The notes under the pieces: model-generated | Told to the model about the DNA's origin: nothing | The model's database searches: none | Seen by the model: the letters and a program-made list of their open reading frames with translations, nothing else | Source: Antedon bifida | Taxonomy: Eukaryota; Echinodermata; Crinoidea; Comatulida; Antedonidae | Length of the DNA stretch: 64,000 nucleotides | Reading direction: 5' to 3' | Assembly (NCBI GenBank): GCA_963402885.1 | Contig: OY727099.1 | Span: 22,215,001-22,279,000 of the forward strand | Translations under genes and position numbers: made by a program | Shown: positions 13,032 to 25,562 of the stretch, piece by piece | Layout of the letters: every line of letters begins with the position of its first letter | How positions within the stretch are numbered: position 1 is the first letter of the stretch

Positions 13032-13880
13032 CTATTTCAGGGCATTGCCACATTCCTCAAGAAGCTTCTTAAGCTCTCCGGATGCCTGCATATCCCTGGT
13101 CTCCGAACCGCCTCCAATACACTTTCCTTTGATGAACACTCTTGGAACCTGCAGATAAAAATATATACAAATTCTTCATTGTTATTAATATCATAATTTA
13201 GGCCAGAATTTAACAGAATGGAAAGGAAAGTGTTAATAGCAAATAAATGGCATAAAAACTACATCTCATGTCTTTGGGATTGGGTGGGGGGGGGGAGAAA
13301 GGGGGTGGTGATTTAGTTTTGTCATGGCTAGCAAGTTGTGTCATTGAACCTAGGACTATGGAGATTATGGGAAGAAAACCACTAGGATCCAACAGAAAGG
13401 ATGTATAGTACCTGCAACGCAATTAATCTAAATTTAAATTTATCTGACCAATCACAAGCAACAAATTATCTGAACTGTCACAGGCTTCTGATTAGTCAAA
13501 TTACTTTGCACATGCCTCTTTGCATATTATAAGCTATAATATTATACAGTAGGTGCAAGGGGGAAATTGGCTATTATTAAATTAGAATACACAACACTAA
13601 AAAATTTTTTAAAATAAGGGGTTGCACTTTATTTGGATTTAGTACTTACCGTTCTTGCTCCAGTAATTTGGGCAAGAGCATTCTGTATAGCATCGCCATC
13701 ACTGCGTTTATCCAGCTCAACCACTTCGTACTTAGCTCCCTCCTCATCGAGGGCGGCCTTTGCCATCTTGCAGTATGGGCAGTACGTTTTGGAGAATACC
13801 ACCACGCATTTGTCATGAATTGCAGTTTCTACGAAGTTTGTGGCTGCCATGTTGTCTTCTTTTGATCCAGACAATCCCAT
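13032..13880 (-). CDS. GLRX: Dithiol glutaredoxin (CPYC active site)
   Basis: Two coding exons, 13650-13880 and 13032-13148, join in phase 0 (GCAAGAACG|gtaagt; tgcag|GTTCC) to give 115 aa. Glutaredoxins use glutathione to reduce protein disulfides and mixed disulfides. Visible motifs are the redox centre CPYC at residues 34-37 after VVFSKTY, the cis-Pro loop TVPRVFI at 77-83, and the glutathione-binding CIGGGSET segment at about 87-94. Length suits a single-domain glutaredoxin. CPYC is the vertebrate GLRX1-type site; vertebrate GLRX2 has CSYC, so the orthology is open. The protein starts MGLSGSKED, with Gly2 and Ser6, which fits an N-myristoylation signal, and no mitochondrial presequence is seen. 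The start ATG lies 14 nt inside its exon, after the acceptor ctttag, so the 5' UTR is interrupted by an intron. Confidence 0.95.
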
Positions 13881-14723
13881 GTAAATACCTAAAGAAAATT
13901 GAGGGAAAATATATTTATTATCATTTCATTAACAACCATACATTACAACATGCACTGTGTATGAAAAAATTAAAAAGAGATGGCAGTATATAGGCCTTGT
14001 CTTTTAAGGCGAGTGAGTGCGATCACTCACCTACACTCCTAAACTGCCCTTGAGGAGTGCGATTTACAACACGCCTTAATTTAACTTCTACACACGAAAA
14101 TACAAACAGCACACCTACAGCACCCCTGAATGTATTGAGGAGTGCAATTTGTAGCACACCTATGATTTTCAAAAGACAAGGCCTGAATATATAAATGTAA
14201 GTTGAAAATATATCCAACTTTGCACTCTGACTATAGATTGAAGTTTATTGATCAGAACACTCTATATTACACAAGTGGATAAACAATTAATCTACCTTGA
14301 CGTACCTCTAGGCCTAAATTATTAATTTAAAAAACTAAAATAAAGATTATTTAATTAGCCTAGAATAGATAGTAGAATCTATTCTCAGTTGCTTTAATTT
14401 ATATAAACAAAATAAATAAATGGGGCCCAGTTCCTGCTTAAGTCATTAACTTTACAATAGGCGAGTCAGAAACTGCAAGTCACTATTCTTTAGTCCATTG
14501 ATCTTGTCTACTGGGCCTAGATCCAGGTATACTGGACAAGCTGTTGGTTGCCTGACGAAATTATTTCAATACAGCCTAGCCTAAGCCTAGGCCTACATAG
14601 GCCCTACCTAGGCCTAACTTGTAAGAGAGAAAACGGATAATTAGTCATACCATGGGTAGCTAGAAAGCATTTAAGATTACAATGGTAGAATGTCAAATAC
14701 TTGCTAAGCTAGGTTCTACTTAC

Positions 14724-14800
14724 AGTTAAATGCAGGTATTTATTTTGCTTTTGCAGTTGAGCGAAACCAAAATGAATGTGAAATTCCTCTTCTGTTTCTC
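14724..14800 (-). other. Probable non-coding first exon of the glutaredoxin gene
   Basis: On the minus strand a strong donor (TTTAACT|gtaagtag) ends at 14724, upstream of the acceptor directly before the glutaredoxin start codon. The segment before it has no ATG, as expected of a 5' UTR exon. The upstream limit is a guess; GC rises around 14800-14880. The position sets the glutaredoxin promoter about 0.8 kb from the arrestin start codon on the other strand, in head-to-head orientation. Confidence 0.4.
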
Positions 14801-15629
14801 TCTGATGATCCGCGCCGCCGCCGATTGATGATCGATCAATTGAATATTGGCGAAAATAGAGGGCGACAACCAGTTTTCACATGAGTTGGTTGAGATTTAA
14901 AGGATTTAAAACGGATTAAAGGGGGATTAAAGTCGATGAGTTGCAAAAAATCTCAGATTAAAGTTAACACGATTGGGTTGGTACATAGAACATATTAATT
15001 TTAGCCAGCCAGCTATTGATAAGTTTCACATTTTCCTAAAATCTGTTTCACACCCGCGGGGGCCTCGAAATCCAATTGGAAAGTGGATACCACGCTATAA
15101 ATAATGTGTTCTTATAAAATACATATTTAAATTCATCTCTACGTGCCACTCGATTCCTACCTCATTTTTATAAACTCCAACACTGACAATTATTATTATT
15201 GAATAAGGACGATGAGAGGATGAGGGGACAACATTAAATATTTAACTTGATTAACCTCATTTGCAACAACAGAATAAATACGGTACGCATCAATAATCAA
15301 TAGTATATATAAAACGCACTCAATACAACTGTACTTAAATTCGCGTGTAGTAATTACATTGCACGATTGCTACGTCGTACGTCGTTCTCAGACAGTTAAG
15401 GAAAATAAATTACAAGGCGAATTAGCATAGGAGTCACCGAGAAAGCATAACGCGATGGTGCTATCCTGTCAGCCGTAGACTATTTTTCATTATGGTAAAC
15501 ATTATGTGTATTAATGATTCAACAACCGTAAAGGGATATTAATAGTATAATGATGTCGCCGGAGATTTTTTGGATTTACAAGATGGCTTGATTGTGGTGT
15601 CGTTTCTAACCCCTGAATGGTTTCGCAAG

Positions 15630-18600
15630 ATGGGTAGAATACGGTCGCTAACCATCATTCTGGATAGTACACACCCTGTTTATAGGTGTGGCGAGTACGT
15701 GAAGGGGAAGGTGGTGACCAACCTAAAGGAACCATGTCAGCTTGAACTGGTCAAGGTGGTGTTGATAGGTAAAGCTAAGGTAAGGTTTCTTAGAATATTG
15801 CTATTACGTCATAATCACTGGCACACAATCAATGACTATACGCTGATCATGTCTGTGATCATAACGACAATGATAATGACATCACGCCGACTGACAGTAG
15901 GATGATGAGAATGATGCTGTTGATGATAACGACAGCGATGAAAATGAAAGGAACATTGCGATGACGATGATGATAAGATAACGATGATGATAATGATGAT
16001 AACGATAACTAATGCGAACAAAGATTTGATTTGTGTATCTTCATAATGCTATACACAGGACGACTGTAGCTTGGTGGTTAAGATGCTCGGCTACCAATCC
16101 CGGGATCGTGGGTTCAAATCCTTTCAGATATCATAACAGATCAACTCCACTCCCAAAGACTTGTAATAATACTGACGTGTTTGTGTAAAGCACATATAAT
16201 AATGTATAATGTCTTTGTGATTATTTAAGGATCCGGAGGCCGTTTTATTAGCCACTAGCCTTAACGGCTATGTAGCTATCTGGCCTCTCCGAATATCAAA
16301 GCTGTCAGAATATAAAATAAAAAAAAAAGATGATTTTTATAGTATAGTAATATTAATTTATGACGATAAACACAACCCATGATCAAACAGATATCATAAA
16401 TTATGATACGAAAGAGATATATACGCATTAGAGAGTCTTCATATATCACATGACGTAACGATAATATTTTATTTAACCAAATTTACAAGATGTCAATGTG
16501 TATTTATCATTGTTTTCATCATTTATTTTCTATTGATTAATTCTGAGTAGTGAAATTTCTTTTGATATCGGCTGAATATTCCGTCAACGTTTTCAAACAT
16601 ACTTATTATTATAATATATAATATTATTAGCATTTCATCTTAGTTGTAACAGTAGACTTCAATACACGTTTGATATGCGTTGGCGTTTGACTCACAAGAA
16701 TAATGTGGTGTCATAAAAGATGATACTTCTCAGAAAAAAAAACAATGTATAATGCATGAGGGTTTTTGCTTTCAGAGAATATTTTTTCGATTTAGTTTTT
16801 CGAGTAAATTAGGGGGTTTTTTTCGGAGCAAATGTTAGCTGAACCAGCGTTGAAGAAAACCGTTCTTTTGAAAAGTACAGAAAAAACAAACGTTTTAGTG
16901 AGACAAGCGTGACAGATAAACAGGCCTATTTACACTAGGACGATAACGATCGACGATAAATAGATAAGAAATATGTATTTTTCATATATAAAACAAAAGA
17001 AATCTAATAAGTTTTCATCCTAAAACTAAGGATAACCATCCATGCTTCCTTCGATGAAAATGATATTTTCACACGTCCAATCAAATGACGTCATGATTGA
17101 TAAGAGAAATAATATCGTGACAATACAACGATTTTATTGTTTTTATTATTCATGACGTAATTTGATTGGGTTTTAAAAAATATTACTTTTATCAAAAATA
17201 GCATAACTGATTAATCATATAGTTCTAGAACGAAAACCTATCTAATTTATATAAGAAAAATGCATGGTTATCTATTTATCGTCGATCGTTATCGTCCTGT
17301 AAATGGACATTTAGGGTTAACATTGGGAAAACAAACAAACAAGAATCATCTCTATCTGCGGTATATTCAGTAACTTTGTTCAGAAAATATTGTAGTTCAA
17401 TTAAATTGAAAATTACTCCATATTTGATGATTATTGCATCATTTTTCCAATCTATTGACTGCTAGGTATGGTGGCAGCAGGCAGGGTCGGTTAGGACATC
17501 AAGGCACTTTGGCGAGGAGAAGTTATACGTTAATTTACGACAAGAACTTTGGGGAGGACGTAAGTTGCTGGTTTTAATCTAGTTTCAGGTGGTGGGGAGA
17601 GGGAAAAAGTTTCATTAGAATGTTTTAGGTTGGGGTACGAAGGACTTAAAGATCTTCCACACCTGTTCCGACAGGGTTCTGGTGCCGTTAAATCAAATCG
17701 AACGTCAATGTTTCGTTTTTACGCGGCTACGGAACAGAGGTGTGAAAGACCCTTTAAACGTTCCAAGCGTACCTACAGAGAGATTTGTAGAAGTCCGTAA
17801 GTGGAGGGAGTGTTGAACAAATTGTGTAATTGACGAATGAAAGAAATACGTTTAGTGAAGCTCTGTCTACACTATCAAACAAGTTTGACAAAAAAAGTGT
17901 GTGCCGAAATATGGTAGTGATATACCCAAATATGGTAGTGATATGAAATCATCATGTCCATATATGGGCACATCACATTTTTGTTGTAACATAAAGTTTG
18001 ATAGTGTAGACAGAGCTTTAGAGAAACTATGGATTGTTTTCCTTATAACACTAGAATTTGCAAGTCAGAAGCTACCAGGTGGCGATGCCGTGATGAGGTT
18101 CAAGTTTAAACTGCCACAAAGGTAGGGCCTACCATATCTAAACTTATAGCTTTCACAAAGGTAGGGCCTACCCTATCTAAACTAGCTTTCACAAAGGTAG
18201 GGCCTACCATAATCTAAACTAACTGCCATAAAGGTAGGGCCTTCCATATCTAAACTAGCTTTCACCTTTATGTATGGTGACATTTCTGTATTACTGGTTG
18301 GTTACTCTTTAACCTGTCGTGGTGAATGATGTTTCATCAGTAATGCTTGGTTCCCACTAGCAGAAGTAAGACACACAAGGACGTAACGCAATGTAAGTGA
18401 GTTGACCAATCACAAGCGATGTATTATTCGAACTGTCGCTTGTAATTGGTCAACATCGCTTGCGTTGCTTTACGTCTTAGTGGGAACCAAGCTTAAACGT
18501 TCGATTTCATTTCAGCCATCTTCCAACGTCATTTGAAGCAAAATTCGGTTTCATTAGATATTACGTGGAAGCTACTGTGAATCCTGGACCTCAGTCAATG

Positions 18601-21600
18601 AACAAGATATGTAGAAAGGTGTTCACCATCATAGATGACATTGACGTCAACGCTCCTTGCTATCTGGTGAGTATTTCTAGTTTCAGATCATCAGACCACT
18701 CGACCTGTGATCTGAACTCTGCTGCGCGATCACAGTTCATTTTCAATATTCTATTGGTCATCCACCTACACGAAGTAGCACAAGGTGACAGAAGCACAAG
18801 ATTACAGATGTAGAAGATGACAGAAACACAAGATGACAGTGGTACAAGATGACAGAAACACAAGACGACAGAAGCACAAGATGACAGTGGCACAAGATGA
18901 CAGAAGCACAAGATGACAGAAGCACAAGATGACAGAAGCACACGATGACAGAAGCACACGATGACAGAAGCACAAGATGACAGAAGCACAAGATGACAGT
19001 GGCACAAGATGACAGAAGCACAAGATGACAGAAGCACAAAACGACAGAAGCACAAGATGACAGAAGCACACGATGACAGATGCACAAGATGACAGTGGCA
19101 CAAGATGATGACAGAAGCACAAGACGACAGAGGTACAAAACTACAGAAGCATAAGACGACAGAAGCATAAGACGACAGAAGCACAAGATGACAGAGGACA
19201 GTTCAGATATTTTAACACTGGGCCTGTCAAGTTTTACGATTGAAAAGAGATGTTTGAAAGACCGCTGGCATCTATCGTCGATAGACACGGCTTTTGACGA
19301 GCGATTAACCAGCAGTAATTCTCTCCCCCCACCCTTCCCCACCCACCCCTCTGGTCATGTCTGTCAGTTTGATCGTTTTATGTCAATGTGCGTGCAAAGT
19401 GAATCCCAAATGTTAATTAATAATTGTTTCATAATAATTTCATTATGAAACTCGTCTCGAATCATTATTCCACGTCACGGAAGCAGACGGATCAGAAGGT
19501 ATCTGTAAGATTACACCACGTGTTTCTAACCAACATTGTATTAATTTTTATGTGTACGATGTGTGATTTACTGTAATTAACTCTCAATTTTCTAGAGCCC
19601 ATCTACGGAAACTAAAGGACTTCAGATCGGTTGCTGCTGGGTGTGCAAAAGTCAATTTACTGCGACATTTGAAATCAACCGCAAAGCATATTGTCCAGGT
19701 AATTGCAGAAAATCTTGTATTCGTTTTGTCCGATGGTTAATTCATCATTAAACCTGTAGGCCTGGTCGATTCTCGGTCCACTGTAAAATATGTCCCGCAT
19801 CAACGCAAATTCCATGATACAGCATTTCATGTGTTTTCAGGTAACGCCTGTAATAAACCTTAACCTAACTTCCCACTAACCTTCCATGATAGGATTCACG
19901 TACCAAGTGTGAAACACATGAAACGCCGTATCACGCCGTATGAAATTGGATATTTGTCATATATGGAGTTACGGTACTGAGAATCGGTAGGCATACGTTC
20001 TAGCCTTTGGCTGGTCGCAAATTATAATGTTTTTTTTAATATTATGGTTAAAGACATCTCTGCTGCTTACTTTTGTATACGTTTTTCTATTCAGGAGAGT
20101 ATGTGAGATTTTCTGCCGAAATAAACAACCGTTCCCCGGACTTAATGGAGGTTGTTGTCAGGCTTTACCAGCAGACGACACTGACAGACTGTACCACCGG
20201 AAGTAACGTCAGGAACGAACACAAACTTTGTCCAAAAACCGTTTGGAAACACAAGTTAAACAGTGTATTCCCATTCACTACGGAGCATTGGGATGACGTA
20301 CGGGTTAGAATGCCGATGGTTCCTCCAACAATGTCAGTATGTCCCTTGATCAAAGTTGAATATTTCATTGAGGTAAGTGGTGGCGTAACGGCTATGGGCG
20401 CTCACTGGCTAAATCCAGGGGCCTCATAGCTCAAGGGGCGCGCCCCAGAGCATGAACAGTCCAATGCAACTACCCAGCGTTAAAGTACCCTTAGGAGTGC
20501 TAAACCATTTACCAGGGGAATTTGTCCTGGGCGTTACGCCACTGAAGGACGATGCTCTTTCCAACGCTCACTTCCGCTGGATTTGTTTATTATGACAAAA
20601 CACAACTCAACTCTCCTCAATGCTTCTTCTTCTTCTCCGTGTTTTGCTTTTTGAAGGATTTCCACCTCTAATGAGGATAGAATGGAGGTTATCCTTAGCA
20701 ATGTACCTAAATTTAAATAAATACATTTGTTTCCAAAAGTTTAAATATGCCATCTAAACCATAGTTACACTTAATGCCGAAATTGGAATCATATCTAATC
20801 TGATCAGATTCTAATTTGATATTTATTAGTTTTAACTAAACATACCCTTCGTTTTGCAAGCAATGCAAAACACGATATCAAATGATGTGTCATCCGGCAG
20901 CATTGTTTGTTTTCCTATCATTCTCACGCTTTGCCTTAAGCCTGTTTTCCTGTCGACGTTATCGTTAACAATAATCGGCGATCTCCTAAGTAAACATTGA
21001 AATGTTAACGATATACAGGAAAAGGTACTCGCTATCGTTATTATTTCAACTTGATCGTTTTCAAACGATCGTCGTTGAACTGTTAACGATCAACGACGAT
21101 AGCGTCGAATAACGTCGACAGGAAAACAGGCTTAAACCTGATGGGAAACAAATAATGCAAAGCCTTTTCTTCGATTGTAGTAACTTTCGATCGCTACTTT
21201 TTTTGTTCAAAGCTTGTGGTTAAAGACGAGTGTACATCGGCAACTCTTCCTCTTCCCGTGGTTATAGCAACTATACCACGTAGGCCTGGTGAACAAAGCG
21301 AAGCTAGTACCAGTAACAATAATAACAACGTCCAACAGCCACCAAGGCCTAGTCTTCGAAGAAGCCGACCAGTAAGGAACCAAGGAGTATCAGAAGCTAC
21401 ACGGCTCGTTGACCCAGAGGCGGATTCGCCACCTCCGTATGAAGGTAAGTTCTAAAACAATTGAGTTCATCCCTGAGGTGGGATGTTGGGATGATGTTGA
21501 GAGGATGGAGGGAGGAGCGATGAACGAGGGACAATGGACAGCCCTATTAAAGGGTTTGGCCATAGTGTTAAAATAGATGTCCCCTCATTCTTTTTTACGG

Positions 21601-22116
21601 GAAAGTGTTCCCTGAATAGGGGTGTCCAAACGATGAACGAGGGACAATGGCACTATTAGGACACTTTGTTTGGTTTCAAAGGATGTACCTTCAATAAGGT
21701 TTCTACTAATATTAAGTGTTAACATAGATTTCCCTCATTCTTTTTACGGGAAAGTGTTCACTGAATAGGGGGTGTCCAATCTGTAGGCCTATCTGGCAAA
21801 CATTTAATTAGCAAAGATCTCTATCAATGCTTCCACAGACACACATTTAACACGTGCGTTCAGAAGTTGATAACTTATACGACTTTTGTACGCGCGCGTA
21901 TAACGCTGATGCGTTTATTGGTAGCGTCTAAACGAAATACAATGTTTATTTTTGACAGCTCCACCTCCTAGTTACTCGCAATGTGTCTTCGGTCTTAACG
22001 ACTCTGATACTGAAATGGACGAGTCGATTATGAACAATGATGACAGCACATATATACCAATGTATACATATTATTCAGAAGATACCAATTTGTACGTAGA
22101 ACTACCGGATACATGA
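15630..22116 (+). CDS. ARRDC: Arrestin domain-containing protein (alpha-arrestin, ARRDC2/3/4-like), complete
   Basis: Eight exons: 15630-15779, 17481-17559, 18055-18121, 18516-18666, 19596-19698, 20095-20372, 21213-21444, 21959-22116. Phases agree throughout and the product is 405 aa, close to the roughly 400-415 aa of vertebrate ARRDC2-4. Alpha-arrestins are adaptors that bring NEDD4-family ubiquitin ligases to membrane receptors and transporters. Arrestin_N spans about residues 1-149 (MGRIRSLTIILD start, KLPGGDAVMRFKFKLPQS, then SFEAKFGFIRYYVEA). Arrestin_C spans about 150-285 (GCCWVCKSQFTATFEINRKA, then CPGEYVRFSAEINN, ending IKVEYFIE). The tail has two PPxY motifs, PPPY at 349-352 and PPSY at 356-359, the known WW-domain ligands. 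An Asn/Gln/Arg-rich linker precedes them. Exons 3 and 4 have MITEs just upstream of their acceptors. The exact ARRDC paralogue cannot be assigned by eye. Confidence 0.93.
16059..16330 (+). mobile_element. tRNA-derived SINE
   Basis: A tRNA-like head has box A tagcttggtggttaag and box B gggttcaaatcc. It is followed by an unrelated body with a local inverted repeat (ggccgttttattagcc / taacggcta) and an A-rich tail (aaaataaaaaaaaaaga). In ARRDC intron 1. Confidence 0.75.
16928..17304. mobile_element. Palindromic MITE in ARRDC intron 1
   Basis: The left end, ttacactaggacgataacg then atcgacgataaata, is the inverse of the right end tatttatcgtcgatcgttat then cgtcctgtaaa. It is about 377 bp with no coding capacity. 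Confidence 0.82.
17858..18019. mobile_element. MITE family A just upstream of ARRDC exon 3
   Basis: Starts aagctctgtctacactatca and ends gtgtagacagagcttt. Only 35 bp, including the polypyrimidine tract, separate it from the exon 3 acceptor. Confidence 0.88.
18116..18265. repeat. Tandem repeat of about 38 bp containing the ARRDC exon 3 donor
   Basis: Four copies of a unit built on cacaaaggtagggcctacc and tatctaaactagctttc. The first copy is the end of ARRDC exon 3 (CACAAAG|gtaggg). GT donors recur at 18122, 18161, 18196 and 18234. Reading past the first donor meets TAG at once. Confidence 0.85.
18345..18495. mobile_element. MITE family B just upstream of ARRDC exon 4
   Basis: Starts gcttggttcccactag and ends tagtgggaaccaagctta, an inverted terminus pair. 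It holds the inner ttgaccaatcacaagcga palindrome. It ends 21 bp before exon 4. Confidence 0.85.
18775..19196. repeat. 16-bp satellite in ARRDC intron 4
   Basis: About 26 copies of gatgacagaagcacaa with variants (cagtggcacaa, cacacgat, ggtacaaga). Three overlapping minus-strand open frames of LSSCASVILCF type come from this array and are not genes. Confidence 0.93.
20936..21135. mobile_element. Palindromic MITE in ARRDC intron 6
   Basis: A 200-bp element with near-perfect inverted ends, ttaagcctgttttcctgtcg and cgacaggaaaacaggcttaa, plus an inner inverted gttaacgat / atcgttaac. The ttaa ends may be the target duplication. Confidence 0.9.
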
Positions 22117-24686
22117 ATCATTATGGGATGGATTATTTAACTCAGGAACGACTTATATTCACCGATTGTACTTAATACATTGCGCACAAACTGGTTGTCG
22201 AAAACTAAATCGACAGACCTAGTATTATATCATATTTTTGACTTGATATTAAACTGTGTTCCCACGATTAACTATCTTATACCTCCGTGTCGTTAACTCC
22301 GATTTAACTCCGATACAAGTCTGGTAGATTTCAGTACATCCGGTTTAACTCCCGATATATTTCAGAATGTAAGACAAGCGATTACCATCGGGTGTATTAT
22401 CGGATGTCTAACCGGTGTATTTTTTGTCTGAACGCAAGCTAAACCGCAATTAAACTCCGATAGAGGAAAGAGCGACACAATTTCATTATAAGTTTTGCCA
22501 CGCTAAGGACCTGTTCACACTAGATAAATTACACGCATCGTAAAGTGCACATAGAAATACAGTATACAACTTGAAACCGCACCAAGGAGTATTAGGCCTA
22601 CTTTTCTACGCGCTTTTGCACTGAGCCAAGCTAAGCACCTGCACTTGGCATAAACACGTCTAACTGGCTTGACTAACTGCAGTCGTATTGTATATCACTA
22701 TAAACGCAAACTAATAATATAATATAAAATCCCTCCACTGTATAAAGTTGTATGAATGTCAACTTTAAAAACATTTTATAAAATTTCGTCTAGAACTTTA
22801 AATAAATTATCAAGAGAGGTAGGCCTACTGTATTACAAATTTTAAATAAGTATTCCTGTACGTTAGTATACAAAATAAGTCATCTTCTTGTGTTGGGAAC
22901 GCAATAGAGTCATAAATCCTAAGGCTGGAGATTACATTTGTAAAAATACTTCTGTCTAATGCTTGTATTTAAATCACGAAAAAGCTGTTCAATATCCGAA
23001 TGGTACCAAACGTAAAATGCGTCATATTCTTGCGCTGATAACGCAAAATGCGTCAAAAAGCTTCAACTCCTTTTGCTTAAATTGTGCAATATTCGAAACC
23101 AGTTACAGTAATACCGAAACGTATACTGTACTACCTTTTATCTTCCTTGCATAAGCGTCATAAAGTTTTTAAATAATTTTTGTTTTTCTTGAATATAATA
23201 AAGAAAACATAGACTGCCAATATTGGACTGTTTTTATAAAAATATATACAGTAATATATAAACATTATTTAAATATGAGATTTTCTTCTTTTTACATTGT
23301 AATGTGATATTTCAATATTAATAATAAACAACTTAGTACAGAACATGACACGTTATTGTTGTTGCGTTGTGTTTGCGTTGCGTTGGACGGCTTTCAACGA
23401 ATAATAAACGAGCACGATGTGAACAAGATTCATTGAAGACATTAAACGGAATTTAATTGCGTTTAACGCGTTGAAATGGCTAAGCGTTTATGAAAACGTT
23501 TGCGTCAGCCAATACATCAGTTTTTATTTTAAATTTTAATCAACATTTTTGTTATATATTAATAAACAACTTAGATTGAGAATTTGATTTTGGATTGAGA
23601 ACGTAATTATTGAGTGTTGATATTGAGTGTTGGTATTGGGTTGTTTTTCTATGGCTTTTACGATAACACAATTTCCGTTTCACTTACCATGTAGGCTAGT
23701 CTGGGTTCCAGACGGAGTTTTGACTTATTATATTATTAAAAAAGGATAAATATTTTTGCACATATGGCGTTTCATACGTAAACTACTTGAGCTTGTAAAC
23801 TCCACAGACATCGAAAAGCCTCGAAATAATATGTAGACTTACTCTGTATTATACATTTGAAGATTCTTGTATGCTATAAATGTCAATTTCATAAAATGTC
23901 GTTGGTACATATTAAACATTTATTATTCAAAATGTTATCACGCATAAATTACTTTACTTATAATATGCTGTTTTTTCTTTGTATGAGACATTCGTATTAA
24001 GATTTGAATATTTACTTTTAAGTTGTTACTGTTTTTTATTTACATTTGTTTATGTTGCTTTGTATATACTAAAGTTTATGAGTGCCATAGTTCAAAGGTG
24101 AAGGGTCAACAAAATATTGATATTCTATAAAAATATTAAGAATAAAAATTAAAAAATATCGTTTTATAAAGTTTTTTTAAGGTAAATTTTCATTTTTCAT
24201 TAAAACCTTTCACTAGTTGTACTTGTAGTTTATAATAAGAAATATAATTCAGACATTTTTCAGTTTTTTATTTTTATTAATAATTAATTTAACAAAATTA
24301 AGCCAGTGGAATTGAGGCGCAACACAGTAGCTTCTTCAGGGCAAAATCAATTAACTTATAAAACAAATTCTAAAACAAATTCAAAAAATAAAATGTTACT
24401 GTATAAGTTTATACAATTTTAAGTTTATTTTAGATAAATTTATTTCAAAATATTTCCTATTATCAAAGTTTCAGAATTAGTAATATAATGTGAATAAAAG
24501 TGGTGTTTATACCACAAAAGAGAGAAAAAAAGTATTCATTTTAAATTATTATTATTATTATTAGAATACCTCCATGTTATATTTTAAATACATATTTTCG
24601 TTTAATACAGAAAGAGTCTCTCTACCTACACCCATATTCTTATTCCACATTTTAGTCAAGCATGAAAAAGTTCAAACTACAATTAA

Positions 24687-24823
24687 AAAGCTGTCTACAC
24701 TATCAAACTTCATGTGCCCATATATAAACATGATGATGACTGCCATATTTAAGCATATCACTACCATATTTGGGCACATCACACTTTTTTTGTCAAACTA
24801 TTTCGATCGTGTAGACAAAGCTT
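24687..24823. mobile_element. MITE family A
   Basis: Termini aaagctgtctacactatc and cgtgtagacaaagcttt with the family core; slightly diverged. It lies downstream of both the arrestin and LTN1 3' ends. Confidence 0.82.
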
Positions 24824-25239
24824 TGAAGAATATGGCTGTTGTCCAGATTACACCAACAATTGGAATGAATCTATAATTATTACATATACAAATTATTGAC
24901 CTAATTTCCTGACATATGCTAATGATATGCTAATGATATGCTAATTAAAAAAATCATAATAAAAAAAATAATTGTAATTGTATTATAATTTTAAAATCAT
25001 AATAATATACCATAATTTTGAGTTGCATTTGTAAAATTTAGTCCAGATCGGTAAATATTTCTCTTTCATCTCCTTTTAGCATAGATTTTGATTTACTATG
25101 AATTGCAATCCCCAAATATAAATATGGCAGGTCAATCAATCGGCCTTTGACCCCCATGACTCCCATGACTTTCTTAACACGTTCATCCCTCGTTATCAAA
25201 ATCAGTGTCATACTAATACAGTATAAGTACATTTTCATT

Positions 25240-25562
25240 AGTCATATTATATAACACATAAATAAATTCCTGTCATTTGATTGGACGAATGTTGGTCACA
25301 TGGCGTGCAATAGTACAGACTATTGAACGGTCATTCAATAGTAATTTTTTTCCATTTTTTTACGTTTGAAAAATATTTTTTTAGACCCTTAGTTCATAAA
25401 TCCAACAGCACCGCCTATTTTGTACTTCCGCTGTGATGATACAAGTGTATCGCGACGGAGGTACATTTTTGGAGAGATATATGTACTAATTTAGACATTT
25501 TCATCATTCACCTCATGCCATTATTTGTACCAATACACGCATAAACATTCATTATTTGTATA
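25240..25562. repeat. Dispersed repeat family E, copy near LTN1 3' end
   Basis: It shares ataaattcctgtcatttga, gcgtgcaatag, ttgtacttccgc and tcatcattcacctcatgc with 31420-31855. It probably lies within the LTN1 3' UTR or just downstream. Confidence 0.7.

Noticed and set aside
14023-14217. 64-residue minus frame upstream of the glutaredoxin coding start
   Set aside because: It lies in the 5' UTR intron, overlaps a local inverted repeat (aggagtgcgattt / caatttgtagcacacc region) and has no family similarity.
18660-19342. Three overlapping minus-strand frames of Leu/Ser/Cys repeats
   Set aside because: They are generated by the 16-bp satellite in ARRDC intron 4, which is not a multiple of three, so all frames show the same peptide pattern.
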